From Burkholderiales bacterium (GTDB taxonomy: Bacteria > Pseudomonadota > Gammaproteobacteria > Burkholderiales > Burkholderiaceae_C), in assembly GCA_011391155.1 (NCBI GenBank), contig JAABRA010000370.1, positions 1-58,123 on the forward strand: a stretch of 58,123 nt of DNA, written 5' to 3'. The notes under the pieces were generated by a model, which saw only the letters and a program-made list of their open reading frames with translations, was not told the origin of the DNA and did no database searches. Of the stretch, positions 27,634 to 36,496 are shown piece by piece. Position numbers and translations under genes: made by a program. Positions within the stretch are counted from its first letter, which is position 1. Each line of letters begins with the position of its first letter.

Positions 27634-28566
27634 TCAATGGTGGTGCCTCTCCAGCAGGGCCAGGCGCGTGACCGGGCTTTGCAGCTGGTCCAGCCACCAT
27701 TGCAGGGCGCGCCCGGGCGGTGCTGCCGCGCGCCAGGCATAGCGGGGGTGGGCCACCAGTTGCGGACGGGCCACGCGGCGCACCACCAGCCGGCCGGTTT
27801 CGACATAGGGGCGGGCCATGGGCTCCGGCAGGAAGCCGCTGCCCAGGCCGCGCAACTGCGCGTCGAGCTTGGCCTGCATGGTCGGCACGGTGAACACGTC
27901 CTGCCCGCCCAGCAGGCTGACCGACACGCCGTCGCCGCGCTGGACCGAATCGGCCACGGCCACGGCCCGGTGGCGGCGCAGATCATCGTCGCCGAGCACG
28001 CTGTCGCCCTGCGCCAGGGGGTGGTGCGGGGCAACGGCAAAGACAAAGGTGACGCTGCCCAGCGGCTGGCTCTGGATACCGGCCACGGTGCCCGGACCCA
28101 GGCTCACGCCCAAAGCCAGATCGGCCTGGCCCGAGGTCAGCGCCTCCAGCGTGCCCGACAGTGTTTCGTCGCGGAAACGCAGCCGGGTGGGCGGCGCCAG
28201 GTTGAAGAAGGCGCACGCCAGCTCCATGATGACCGGACGCGCCATCAGGCTGTCGGCGGCCAGCGTCAGCTGCGGCTCCCAGCCGGTGGCCACCCGCTTG
28301 ACGCGGTTGGCCACGGCGTCGATCTCCTGCAGCAGCCGGGCGCCCTCGCGCAACAGTTCCGCACCAGCCTCCGTCACGCGAGCCTGGCGCGCGCTGCGGT
28401 CGAACAGCAGCACGTCGAGCGCGTCCTCGATCTGGCGCACGCGGTAGGTCAGCGCGCTGGGCACCAGACCCCGTTCCCGCGCCGCCGCGGCAAAGCTGCC
28501 GGTCTGGGCGATGGTCTGCAGCATGGCGAGGGCGTCTGGGGTCAGGACATCGCGCGGCGTTTGCAT
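27634..28566 (-). CDS. LysR-family transcriptional regulator
   Basis: The 310-residue protein has the N-terminal winged helix-turn-helix (about 9-68: ALAMLQTIAQTGSFAAAARE onward) and a LysR substrate-binding domain. It diverges from pirin-doxX-wrbA. The layout of a LysR gene facing a pirin gene is shared with E. coli yhaJ-yhaK, where the regulator answers to quinone-like compounds. I infer the same kind of control here; the effector is not known. Confidence 0.92.
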   Translation of the reverse strand: MQTPRDVLTPDALAMLQTIAQTGSFAAAARERGLVPSALTYRVRQIEDALDVLLFDRSARQARVTEAGAELLREGARLLQEIDAVANRVKRVATGWEPQLTLAADSLMARPVIMELACAFFNLAPPTRLRFRDETLSGTLEALTSGQADLALGVSLGPGTVAGIQSQPLGSVTFVFAVAPHHPLAQGDSVLGDDDLRRHRAVAVADSVQRGDGVSVSLLGGQDVFTVPTMQAKLDAQLRGLGSGFLPEPMARPYVETGRLVVRRVARPQLVAHPRYAWRAAAPPGRALQWWLDQLQSPVTRLALLERHHH

Positions 28567-28570
28567 GGTT

Positions 28571-28600
28571 TTTTAATTTAAGTGCAAATAATTTGAATGA
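28571..28600. promoter_or_regulatory. Candidate LysR binding region in the divergent spacer
   Basis: The AT-rich patch ATTTAAGTGCAAATAATTTG (28576-28595) and its flank hold an imperfect dyad (ATT-TAA / ATTTGAAT) and T-N11-A spacings expected of LysR boxes. It starts just upstream of the LysR start codon, the usual place for autoregulation. Confidence 0.45.
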
Positions 28601-28734
28601 TGCCATCAAACGGACTGGCACAACCCCCGCTCGATAGTGCCTACAGTTGAGGCTTGGACGCGAAAACCTTGCGGGACAGACCAAGAGTTACACGCAGTGA
28701 ACTTCGCTCTGTCCTCAACCCTTTAGGAAAGACC

Positions 28735-29436
28735 ATGCTGACCCTTCGCAAATCCCAGGAACGCGGCTATGCCGACCACGGCTGGCTCAAGTCGTACCAC
28801 AGCTTCTCGTTCGCCGGCTACCACGACCCCGCCCACATGGGCTGGGGCAACCTGCGCGTCATCAACGAAGACCGCATTGATCCTGGCAAGGGCTTTGGCA
28901 CGCATGGCCACCGCGATATGGAAATCATCAGCTACGTGCTGTCGGGCAATCTGGCGCACAAGGACAGCATGGGCAACGTCAAGGGCATTCCGCCTGGCGA
29001 CGTGCAGCGCATGAGCGCCGGGCGCGGCGTGATGCACAGCGAGTTCAACCACGCCGCCGGCCAGGCCACGCATTTCCTGCAGATCTGGATCGAGCCCAAT
29101 GTGCGCGGCATCGAACCCGGCTACGAGCAGAAAGCCATTGCCGAGGCTGACAAGCGCGGCGCCCTGCGCCTGGTCGCTTCGCCCGACGGCGCGCACGATT
29201 CGGTGACGATGCATGCCGACGCTCGCCTGTACGCCGGCCTTTTTGATGGCAGCGAGTCCGCCACGCTGGCGCTGGACCCGGCGCGCAAGGGCTATGTGTT
29301 CCTGGTGCGCGGCGCCTTGACGGTCAATGGCCAGGCGCTCGCCGCGGGCGACGCGCTGCTGCTGTCGCACGAGAGCGCGGTCACGCTGGCCCAGGGCATC
29401 GACGCCGAGGTGCTGGTCTTCGACCTCGCGGCCTGA
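28735..29436 (+). CDS. Pirin family protein (YhaK-like)
   Basis: The 233-residue bicupin keeps all four metal ligands of pirin at the standard numbers: H57 and H59 (GTHGHRDME), H101 and E103 (VMHSEFNH). E. coli YhaK/YhhW-type pirins can show quercetin 2,3-dioxygenase activity and respond to redox stress. The ATG at 28735 follows AGGAAAG; a longer in-frame reading from 28654 has no ribosome site. It heads an apparent operon with doxX and wrbA. Confidence 0.92.
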   Translation: MLTLRKSQERGYADHGWLKSYHSFSFAGYHDPAHMGWGNLRVINEDRIDPGKGFGTHGHRDMEIISYVLSGNLAHKDSMGNVKGIPPGDVQRMSAGRGVMHSEFNHAAGQATHFLQIWIEPNVRGIEPGYEQKAIAEADKRGALRLVASPDGAHDSVTMHADARLYAGLFDGSESATLALDPARKGYVFLVRGALTVNGQALAAGDALLLSHESAVTLAQGIDAEVLVFDLAA

Positions 29437-29495
29437 ACGGTCTTCCTTTTCCCTCACCCTTTCCCCTTTTTCAACGACCTTCAAAGGATCCCTCC

Positions 29496-29906
29496 ATGTT
29501 CAACGCCCTGCAAAACCCCTTGTCCCTCGCGGGCCGCCTGCTGCTCGCCCTGTTGTTTCTGCCGGCCGGCATCAGCAAGATCGGCGGTTTCGCCGGCACC
29601 GTGGGTTACATCGGCTCCAAGGGTCTTCCCATGCCTGAACTGGGCGCCGTGATCGCCATCGTGGTCGAGGTGCTGGGCGCCCTGGCGCTGATTGCCGGCT
29701 TCGGCACCCGCATCGCCGCGCTGGCGCTGGCCGTGTTCACGCTGGTCGCCACGGTCTTCTTCCACAACTACTGGGGCATGCCGGCCGAGATGCAGATGGT
29801 CCAGAAGCTGATGTTCTTCAAGAACATCGGGGTGGTCGGCGGCTTGCTGGTGCTGGCCGCCCATGGCGCCGGGGCCTGGAGCCTGGACGCCCGGCGCAAG
29901 GCTTGA
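29496..29906 (+). CDS. DoxX family membrane protein
   Basis: A 136-residue inner-membrane protein with four hydrophobic helices (about 8-28, 47-67, 72-92, 104-122). The opening GRLLLALLFLPAGISKIGGF (11-30) is typical of DoxX/YqjF. In many proteobacteria it accompanies pirin and quinone reductase genes in the defence against electrophiles. The biochemical activity is uncertain. It follows the pirin gene by 59 bases. Confidence 0.88.
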   Translation: MFNALQNPLSLAGRLLLALLFLPAGISKIGGFAGTVGYIGSKGLPMPELGAVIAIVVEVLGALALIAGFGTRIAALALAVFTLVATVFFHNYWGMPAEMQMVQKLMFFKNIGVVGGLLVLAAHGAGAWSLDARRKA

Positions 29907-29953
29907 TCCGTCCCGCGCCGAATCCGTTTCGATCAACTATCAGGGAGCACACC

Positions 29954-30508
29954 ATGGCGAAAGTCGCAGTGGTATTTCATTCCGGCTACGGCCACACCCA
30001 GCGCATGGCGCAGTCGGTCGCGCAGGGCGCGGGCGCCGACCTCGTGGCGATCGACGCCGACGGCAACCTGCCCGACGGTGCCTGGGACACGCTGGCCGCG
30101 GCGGATGCCATCATCTTCGGCTCGCCCACCTACATGGGCAGCGTGAGCTGGCAGTTCAAGAAGTTCGCCGACGCCTCCAGCAAGCCCTGGTACGTCCAGG
30201 CCTGGAAGGACAAGATCTTCGGCGGCTTCACCAGCAGTGCCAATGTCAATGGCGACAAGCATTCCACGCTCCACTATTTCATGACGCTGGCCATGCAGCA
30301 TGGCGGCGTGTGGGTGGGAACGGGCCTGAATTACAACAATACCAAGGCGTCGCAGCGCGACGACGTAAATTACCTGGCGTCGTCAGCGGGCCCGATGGCC
30401 CAGACACCGGGTGATGCCGGTGCCGGGGAAATGAACGCCGGTGACCTGGAAACGGCCCGCCGGTTCGGCCAGCGGGTGGCCGAGGTGGCGACGAAGTTCC
30501 GCGGCTGA
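29954..30508 (+). CDS. wrbA: Flavodoxin-like NAD(P)H:quinone oxidoreductase (WrbA family)
   Basis: The 184-residue flavodoxin-fold protein binds FMN through SGYGHTQRMA (10-19) and the block FGSPTYMGSVSWQFKKF (about 55-71). WrbA-type enzymes reduce quinones by two electrons and avoid semiquinone radicals. The ATG at 29954 has a GGGAG site. It is the third gene of the pirin-doxX operon, in keeping with a quinone-stress role. The sequence is a little shorter than E. coli WrbA (198), so a closely related flavodoxin subfamily is possible. Confidence 0.85.
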   Translation: MAKVAVVFHSGYGHTQRMAQSVAQGAGADLVAIDADGNLPDGAWDTLAAADAIIFGSPTYMGSVSWQFKKFADASSKPWYVQAWKDKIFGGFTSSANVNGDKHSTLHYFMTLAMQHGGVWVGTGLNYNNTKASQRDDVNYLASSAGPMAQTPGDAGAGEMNAGDLETARRFGQRVAEVATKFRG

Positions 30509-30550
30509 AACCCGGAGGGGAACACCAGACCGTCCCCTCGCAGTGCGGCG

Positions 30551-30603
30551 GTCATCCCCGCGAAGGCCGGGATCCACGACCCTGGACGTTACTGCCGGTC
30601 GTG
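30551..30603. repeat. dRS3/REP-like element plus inverted repeat after wrbA
   Basis: GTCATCCCCGCGAAGGCCGG then GATCCA (30551-30576) matches the widespread proteobacterial repeat with CCCCG and CGGGG-like arms around GCGAAGG (here one G is changed to C). It is followed directly by CACGACC (30575-30581) and GGTCGTG (30597-30603), a perfect 7-bp inverted repeat. The only copy in this window. The other bases of the 184-base spacer before 30649 show nothing clear. Confidence 0.6.
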
Positions 30604-30648
30604 TGCAGCAGGTCTCCGCCCGAAATGCGCCCTGGATCAGGGAAATAC

Positions 30649-30702
30649 CAGCAAAAATGGCACTATCCCAGCGTACTACGGTCATAGTTTGCTCATGTTT
30701 TG
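30649..30702 (+). repeat. CCCAGCGT dispersed repeat, copy 6
   Basis: AAAAATGGCACTATCCCAGC (30653-30672) leads into GTACTACGGTCATAGTTTGC (30673-30692), so core and distal box are intact. It lies in the convergent wrbA/trhO junction, and the trhO stop codon (30693-30695) falls inside its distal part. Confidence 0.85.
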
Positions 30703-31442
30703 AGTGTTGACAGGCTGCTGTCCAGCGCCCGCCGTTCGTCAAACACGAAGCAGCCACCGGTGTAGTGCGCGCCGCCGACTTCCTCGAAGTACTTGAGGAT
30801 GCCGCCTTCGAGCTGCCAGACGTGTTCCAGTCCCGCCTCGCGCATGAAGATCGCCGCCTTCTCGCAGCGGATACCGCCGGTGCAGAAACTCACCACGGTC
30901 TTGTCCCGCAGTTCGTCCTTGTTCCGTTGCAGGGCCTGCGGAAACTCGGTGAACTTGTCGATGCGCCAGTCGAGGGCGCCGTTGAACGTGCCCTGGTCCA
31001 CCTCGAAGCCGTTCCGGGTGTCCAGCGTGACCACGGCGCGGCCGCTGTCGTCATGGCCCTGGTCCAGCCAGCGCTTCAGGGTGGCGGCGTCCACCGCGGG
31101 TGCGCGTCCGGCCAGGCCTGCCACGTCGGGCCGGATGGCCGGGTGGTTCATGCGGATGATCTCCGGCTTGACCTTCACCCGCATCTTCCTGAAGGGCTGG
31201 GTGTCGGACCAGCTTTCCTTGGGGGCCAGCTCGGAAAACCGCGGATCTTCACGCAGCTGGGCGACAAAGGCGCGAACGGCCTCTGGCGGGCCGGCCAGGA
31301 ACAGGTTGATGCCCTCTTCCGCGAGCAGGATCGTGCCCTTGAGTTGCCGCTCCAGGGCGCGCTGTAGCAGGATGTCGCTCAGGGCCGGCGCGTCGGGCAG
31401 CGTGACGAACTGGTAGGCAGATATGTTGAGGATGGTGTTCAC
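30693..31442 (-). CDS. trhO: tRNA uridine(34) hydroxylase, rhodanese-like
   Basis: TrhO (YceA) makes 5-hydroxyuridine at position 34 of certain tRNAs. The 249-residue protein has an N-terminal acylphosphatase-like domain (to about 95) and a rhodanese domain with the catalytic loop CTGGIRCEK starting near residue 187, matching C188 of the E. coli enzyme. It is shorter than E. coli YceA (350) by the C-terminal cysteine-rich tail, as in many betaproteobacterial homologues. Its last codons and stop lie in a repeat copy, which may have set the present C-terminus. Confidence 0.9.
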   Translation of the reverse strand: MNTILNISAYQFVTLPDAPALSDILLQRALERQLKGTILLAEEGINLFLAGPPEAVRAFVAQLREDPRFSELAPKESWSDTQPFRKMRVKVKPEIIRMNHPAIRPDVAGLAGRAPAVDAATLKRWLDQGHDDSGRAVVTLDTRNGFEVDQGTFNGALDWRIDKFTEFPQALQRNKDELRDKTVVSFCTGGIRCEKAAIFMREAGLEHVWQLEGGILKYFEEVGGAHYTGGCFVFDERRALDSSLSTLKT

Positions 31443-31491
31443 GGGGGTATTTTAAAAACTGTCAAGCCCCGGGATGGCGGCCTGCGACTTC

Positions 31492-31497
31492 TACAAT
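31492..31497 (+). promoter_or_regulatory. -10 box directly before dnaE, possible leaderless start
   Basis: TACAAT is a near-perfect sigma-70 -10 box whose end lies only seven bases before the dnaE ATG, so transcription could begin at or next to the A of the ATG. No ribosome site is visible. No good -35 box stands at 16-18 bases, so the promoter remains a candidate. Confidence 0.45.
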
Positions 31498-31504
31498 CAA
31501 ATCC

Positions 31505-34500
31505 ATGTTTGTCCATCTGCGTCTCCATACCGAATTCTCCGTCGTCGACGGCACCAACCGCATCGATCAGATAGTCAAGGCCGCCGCCGAGGACGGCCAG
31601 CCGGCCCTGGCCATCACCGACCTGGGCAACCTGTTTGGCGCCATCAAGTTCTACAAGGAGGCCCGTGGCAAGGGTGTCAAACCCCTGATCGGCGCAGAAA
31701 TCGTCCTGGAGGGCCTGGGCAAGGACCCGGTCGCCCTGTCGCGTTTGGTGCTGCTGGTCCAGGGACGCCAGGGCTACCTGAACCTGTCCGAACTGCTGGC
31801 GCGCGCCTGGACGCAAAACATCGTCAAGGCGCAGGCGGTGGTCAAGCTGGCCTGGCTCAGGGAATTGTCCGAGGGGCTGATCCTGCTCTCGGGCGCGCAG
31901 GCCGGGCCGGTGGGACAGGCGCTGGTGCAGGGGGACGCTGCCCGCGCGACCGACGTGGCATTGCAACTGGCGTCGATGTTCCCGCACCGCTTTTATCTGG
32001 AACTGCAGCGTGCGGGCCGCACCGATGACGCCGTGCAGGTGGCGGGCGCCGTGCAACTTGCCGCGCGGCTCAAGCTGCCGGTGGTGGCCACGCATCCGGT
32101 GCAGTTCACGCAGCCCGACGATTACGAGGCGCACGAGGCGCGCGTGTGCATTGCCGAAGGAGAAATCCTGGGCAACCAGCGCCGGGTGCGCAGGTTCACC
32201 ACCGAGCAGTATTTCAAGACCGCGGCGCAGATGCAGGCCTTGTTTGCCGATGTGCCCTCGGCGATCGCCAACACGGTGGAGATTGCCCGGCGTTGCAACC
32301 TGACCCTGGTGCTGGGCAAGCCGCAGTTACCCAATTTCCCGATTCCACCGGTCAATGGCGAGATCCTGTCGGTCGAGGACTATTTCCGCCACGTCTCCAC
32401 CGAGGGACTCGAAGAGCGGCTCAGGCAGTTGTATCCGAAGGAGGCTGAGCGCGAGCAGCAGCGCCCGGTGTACCGGGAGCGGCTCGAATTCGAGATCACG
32501 ACGATCCTGAACATGGGCTTCCCCGGCTACTTCCTGATCGTCGGCGACTTCATCCAGTGGGCCAAGACCCACGGCTGCCCGGTCGGGCCGGGGCGCGGCT
32601 CCGGCGCCGGCTCGCTGGTGGCATATGCGCTGAAGATCACCGATCTGGACCCGCTGCAGTACAAGCTGCTGTTCGAGCGCTTTTTGAACCCGGAGCGGGT
32701 GTCGATGCCCGACTTCGACATCGACTTCTGCCAGACCAACCGCAACCTGGTGATCGACTACGTCAAGGACAAGTACGGCAAGGAGGCGGTGAGCCAGATC
32801 GTCACCTTCGGCACGCTGGCGGCGCGTGCGGCGATTCGCGACGTGGGCCGGGTGCTGGACATGAGCTACACCTTCTGCGACGGCATCAGCAAGCTGATTC
32901 CGAACAAGCCGGGCACCCACATCACCATCGACGGCGCGATCAAGGCCGAACCGGTGCTGGCTGAGCGGCTGGAGAAGGAGGACGAGGTCAAGACCCTGCT
33001 GGCGCTGGCGCAAAAGCTCGAAGGCCTGACGCGCAACGTCGGCATGCACGCCGGTGGCGTGCTGATTGCGCCAGGCAAGCTCACCGATTTCTGCCCGCTG
33101 TACCAGCAACCCGGCAGCGAATCTGCGGTGAGCCAGTACGACAAGGACGACGTGGAGGCCATCGGCCTGGTCAAATTCGACTTTCTGGGGCTGGCCACGC
33201 TGACGATCCTGGAGATCGCGCGCGAATTCATCAGCCAGCGGCACAAGGGCCAGGAGCATTTCACGTTCGACGCCATCCCGCTCGACGACGCCGCCACCTA
33301 CCGGCTGTTTGCCGACGGCCGCACCGAATCGGTGTTTCAGTTCGAATCCCGCGGCATGCAGGGCATGCTGAAGGACGCCAAGCCGACCCGGCTCGAAGAC
33401 CTGATCGCGCTCAACGCCCTGTACCGGCCCGGCCCGATGGACCTGATCCCGAGCTTCGTGGCGCGCAAGCATGGCCGCGAGGAAATCGAATACCCGCACC
33501 CGCTGGTGGCCGAGATGCTGTCGGAGACCTACGGCATCATGGTCTACCAGGAGCAGGTGATGCAGACCGCGCAGATCCTGGGCGGCTACTCGCTGGGCGG
33601 CGCCGACATGCTGCGCCGTGCCATGGGCAAGAAGAAGGCCGAGGAAATGGCCGAGCACCGCGCCATCTTCCGCGCCGGCGCGGCGAAGAACGCCATCGGC
33701 GAGGCCAAGGCCGACGAAATCTTCGACCTGATGGAGAAGTTCGCCGGTTATGGCTTCAACAAGTCGCATGCCGCTGCCTACTCGCTGCTGGCGTATCACA
33801 CCGGCTGGCTCAAGGTGCACTACACCGCCGAATTTTTCTGCGCCAACATGACGGTGGAGATGGACGACACCGACAAGCTCAAGGTGCTGTTCGAGGACGC
33901 GATCAAGTTTGGCCTGAGCTTTGATCCGCCTGATGTGAACCGCGGCAGCCACCGCTTCGAGCCGGTGTCGGACAAGGTCATCCGCTACGGCCTGGGCGCC
34001 ATCAAGGGCACCGGGCAGCAGGCCATCGAGGCGATCGTGAAGGCCCGCGAGGAAGGCGGCCCCTGCGGTAGCAGCGGCCCCTTCAAAAGCCTGTTCGACT
34101 TCTGCGTGCGCGTGGACCGCACCCGTCTGAACAAGCGCACCGTCGAGGCCCTGATCAAGGCAGGCGCGTTCGATTCGCTGCAGCGCAACCGCGCGGCGCT
34201 GGTCGCCAGCATCGACCGCGCGTTCGAGTTCGCCAGCGCCACGGTGGCCAACGCCAACCAGGGCGGCTTGTTCGACATGGGCGATGGCGACGACCATGGC
34301 TCCAGCACGCAGGAGCCCGAACTGGTGGACGCCACGCCTTGGGGCGTGAAGGAGCAGCTGACGCTGGAGAAGACGGCGGTCGGTTTTTACCTGTCGGGGC
34401 ACCTGTTTGATGAAGTGTCGCGCGAGATCCGCCAGTTCATCCGGCGCTCGCTGGACGAGCTGACCGACTCCCGCGAGCCCCAGCTGCTGGCCGGCATCGT

Positions 34501-35008
34501 GACGGATTTCCGCGTCATCAACGGCCAGCGCGGCAAGCTCGGGCTGTTCAAGCTCGACGACAAGTCCGGCGTGATCGAGGCGCGCGCCGACGAGGCGCTG
34601 ATCAACGCCAACCGCAACCTGCTGAAGGACGACGAACTGGTCATCGTCATGGGCAAGCTGATGCCTGACCGCTTCTCGGGCGGCCTGCAGCTCACCGTGA
34701 CCCAGGTGTGGGACCTGGCCACGGCGCGCTGCCGTTTCGGCAAGTACCTGCGCGTGACGGTGAATGGTGCAGCGCCCGATATCCCGCGGCTGGTCAAGGA
34801 CTTCCCCGCGCGCCGCGAGATGACGGAGCAGGGCGAGCTGGTGCGCGGGCTGCCGGTTCGCCTGCGTCTGGAGCGGCACCTGGAGACGGGCGGCGTCAGT
34901 GCCGAGCTGCAGTTGGGGGACGAGGCCCGGTTCTTTCCGAGCGACGCGGCGCTGGCCAGCTGGTCGGCGCAGGCTTCGCAGGGCCGCGCCGACATCGTCT
35001 ACGAGTGA
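31505..35008 (+). CDS. dnaE: DNA polymerase III alpha subunit
   Basis: The replicative polymerase, 1167 residues as usual for DnaE. The N-terminal PHP domain opens with FVHLRLHTEFSVVDG (2-16). The polymerase catalytic aspartates lie in SMPDFDIDFCQ (about 401-411), and GRGSGAGSLVAYALKITD (about 362-379) is the nucleotide-binding block. A C-terminal OB fold (LAGIVTDFRVINGQRGKLG) follows near 995. The start is fixed by the conserved N-terminus. It diverges from trhO over 62 bases and ends against a repeat copy before convergent tolA. Confidence 0.98.
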   Translation: MFVHLRLHTEFSVVDGTNRIDQIVKAAAEDGQPALAITDLGNLFGAIKFYKEARGKGVKPLIGAEIVLEGLGKDPVALSRLVLLVQGRQGYLNLSELLARAWTQNIVKAQAVVKLAWLRELSEGLILLSGAQAGPVGQALVQGDAARATDVALQLASMFPHRFYLELQRAGRTDDAVQVAGAVQLAARLKLPVVATHPVQFTQPDDYEAHEARVCIAEGEILGNQRRVRRFTTEQYFKTAAQMQALFADVPSAIANTVEIARRCNLTLVLGKPQLPNFPIPPVNGEILSVEDYFRHVSTEGLEERLRQLYPKEAEREQQRPVYRERLEFEITTILNMGFPGYFLIVGDFIQWAKTHGCPVGPGRGSGAGSLVAYALKITDLDPLQYKLLFERFLNPERVSMPDFDIDFCQTNRNLVIDYVKDKYGKEAVSQIVTFGTLAARAAIRDVGRVLDMSYTFCDGISKLIPNKPGTHITIDGAIKAEPVLAERLEKEDEVKTLLALAQKLEGLTRNVGMHAGGVLIAPGKLTDFCPLYQQPGSESAVSQYDKDDVEAIGLVKFDFLGLATLTILEIAREFISQRHKGQEHFTFDAIPLDDAATYRLFADGRTESVFQFESRGMQGMLKDAKPTRLEDLIALNALYRPGPMDLIPSFVARKHGREEIEYPHPLVAEMLSETYGIMVYQEQVMQTAQILGGYSLGGADMLRRAMGKKKAEEMAEHRAIFRAGAAKNAIGEAKADEIFDLMEKFAGYGFNKSHAAAYSLLAYHTGWLKVHYTAEFFCANMTVEMDDTDKLKVLFEDAIKFGLSFDPPDVNRGSHRFEPVSDKVIRYGLGAIKGTGQQAIEAIVKAREEGGPCGSSGPFKSLFDFCVRVDRTRLNKRTVEALIKAGAFDSLQRNRAALVASIDRAFEFASATVANANQGGLFDMGDGDDHGSSTQEPELVDATPWGVKEQLTLEKTAVGFYLSGHLFDEVSREIRQFIRRSLDELTDSREPQLLAGIVTDFRVINGQRGKLGLFKLDDKSGVIEARADEALINANRNLLKDDELVIVMGKLMPDRFSGGLQLTVTQVWDLATARCRFGKYLRVTVNGAAPDIPRLVKDFPARREMTEQGELVRGLPVRLRLERHLETGGVSAELQLGDEARFFPSDAALASWSAQASQGRADIVYE

Positions 35009-35010
35009 AT

Positions 35011-35064
35011 TTCAAGGTTTTTTGGCACCATCCCAGCGTCGGATGGTCATAGTACGCTATACAA
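35011..35064 (+). repeat. CCCAGCGT dispersed repeat, copy 7
   Basis: GGCACCATCCCAGCGTCGGA (35024-35043) followed by TGGTCATAGTACGCTATAC (35044-35062). CCATCC and GGATGG make a 6-bp stem round CAGCGTC. It starts a few bases after the dnaE stop and fills the convergent dnaE/tolA junction. Confidence 0.87.
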
Positions 35065-35083
35065 AATATAGCGTTGGCAGTGT

Positions 35084-36043
35084 TCAATCCTTGGGCCGGA
35101 AGCTGATGACCAAGGCCGATGGCACGCGCCCATCGGTGTCCAGCGGCAGTTTGTCGGTCTTGTCGATGGCCTTGATCACGGCCTCGTCCCAGGCTTTCAC
35201 GCCGCTGGACTTGACCAGCTTGCGACTCAGGATGCTGCCGTCCGGCGAAGTGCGGACTTCGACCTCGGCGGCCGGGTTGCCGGCCATGTCGTCGGTGAAG
35301 ACGATATTGGGCTTGACCCGGGCCGCCACCTTGCCGGCATAGCTGGCCGAGGGGGCTGAGGACCGCTGCGCAGTTCCGGTGGACGTCTCTCCGCCGGTAG
35401 CGCCGGCCAGGCCCGCCATCCGGCGCAGGTTGGCTTCGCGCTGCGCCTTGAGTTCCCGGTCGGCCCGGGCGTCTTCTTCCTGCTTCCGGGCTTCAAGTTT
35501 CGCGGCCTCGCGGCGCTGCGCCTCCTGGGCGACCTTTTTCTCGGCCGCTTTTTTGTCGTCGGCCGCCTGTTTCAGCCGGTCTTTGTCCAGCTTCTCCTGG
35601 GCCAGGCGCTTTTCTTCCAGCGCGCGCTTCTGGGCTGCTTTCTGGTCGGCCTCCAGCTTGAGGCGGCGTTTTTGCTCCATTTCAAGCTTTTGCTTCGCGG
35701 CCAAGGCTTCGGCTTCCTGCTTCTGGCGCGCCAGGGCAATGTCGGCGTCGCGCTGGACCAGGTCCGGTGGTGGCGGTGGCGGAGCCGGTTTCACGACCGG
35801 TGCCGGCGCCGGTTCCGGCGGTAGCGGCAGGATCGGGTCAAGCCTGGGCGCCGCCTGCTGGGGGACGGCTGACCACAATTCAGCCTCCACGGTCAGGGTG
35901 GCGTCGTTCTGACGCCAGTTCACGCCCCAGGCCAGTGCGCCGAGCAGCAGCACATGCGCCACGATCGCCAGCGCCAGCGCGCGCAACTGGGCGGGCGGTT
36001 GCGGCGGGGCAAATTCAGCCCAGTCGGCGGTGGCGGCTTGCAT
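35084..36043 (-). CDS. tolA: Cell envelope integrity protein TolA
   Basis: TolA links the inner-membrane TolQR motor to TolB/Pal at the outer membrane. The 319-residue protein has one N-terminal membrane helix (about 22-42), a Pro-rich patch (about 65-92), a long Ala/Lys/Glu/Gln coiled coil (about 97-205) and a C-terminal TonB/TolA-like domain (about 235-319). An in-frame TTG nine bases upstream of the ATG 36043 is an alternative start nearer a GAAGG site. It is the third gene of tolQ-tolR-tolA; tolB and pal are not in the window, since dnaE lies beyond. Confidence 0.92.
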   Translation of the reverse strand: MQAATADWAEFAPPQPPAQLRALALAIVAHVLLLGALAWGVNWRQNDATLTVEAELWSAVPQQAAPRLDPILPLPPEPAPAPVVKPAPPPPPPDLVQRDADIALARQKQEAEALAAKQKLEMEQKRRLKLEADQKAAQKRALEEKRLAQEKLDKDRLKQAADDKKAAEKKVAQEAQRREAAKLEARKQEEDARADRELKAQREANLRRMAGLAGATGGETSTGTAQRSSAPSASYAGKVAARVKPNIVFTDDMAGNPAAEVEVRTSPDGSILSRKLVKSSGVKAWDEAVIKAIDKTDKLPLDTDGRVPSALVISFRPKD

Positions 36044-36059
36044 GACGCTCAAAAGGCCT

Positions 36060-36482
36060 TCACGGCGCCAGCTGGACGGACAGGCCCACGCGGGTCACGC
36101 CGGCCCGCTGCAGCTCGTCCATCGCCTTGACCACGGTCTCATATTTGACGCTGCGATCGGCGCTGATGACCACGGCGCTGTCGGGCGGCTGGCTGGACTG
36201 CCATTGCCGGGCCAGCTGGGCCGCCTCCCTGGGCGAGGCGCTGGTGGTTTTTTCATCGCTCTTGAACTGCAGCGCCCCGCTGTTGTCGATGATGATCTGG
36301 GCAACTTTGGGCGGTTGCCCAGGCGCCTTTCCGACGCTGGGCAAATTGATCATGCTCGGCGCGATCAGTGGCGCGGTCACCATGAAGATGATCAGCAGCA
36401 CCAGCATCACATCGATGAACGGCACCATGTTGATCTCGCTGATGGTGCGGCGGCCGCGGCCGCGGGAGACGACTGAGGGCAT
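36060..36482 (-). CDS. tolR: Tol-Pal system protein TolR (ExbD family)
   Basis: The 140-residue protein has one N-terminal membrane helix (about 18-41) carrying the proton-path Asp in MVPFIDVMLVLLIIFMV (about 20-36), and a periplasmic domain. TolR works with TolQ as the proton-driven stator. It starts 14 bases after tolQ and ends 16 bases before tolA. Confidence 0.95.
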   Translation of the reverse strand: MPSVVSRGRGRRTISEINMVPFIDVMLVLLIIFMVTAPLIAPSMINLPSVGKAPGQPPKVAQIIIDNSGALQFKSDEKTTSASPREAAQLARQWQSSQPPDSAVVISADRSVKYETVVKAMDELQRAGVTRVGLSVQLAP

Positions 36483-36496
36483 GAAAATCTCCCTGT

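Noticed and set aside
32327-34879. Very long open frame antisense to dnaE (about 850 codons)
   Set aside because: It mirrors the GC-rich third codon positions of dnaE and its translation is His/Gln/Arg/Gly-rich without any known domain. Similar long mirror frames at 1813-2967, 3748-5715 and 46544-47926 were dropped for the same reason.
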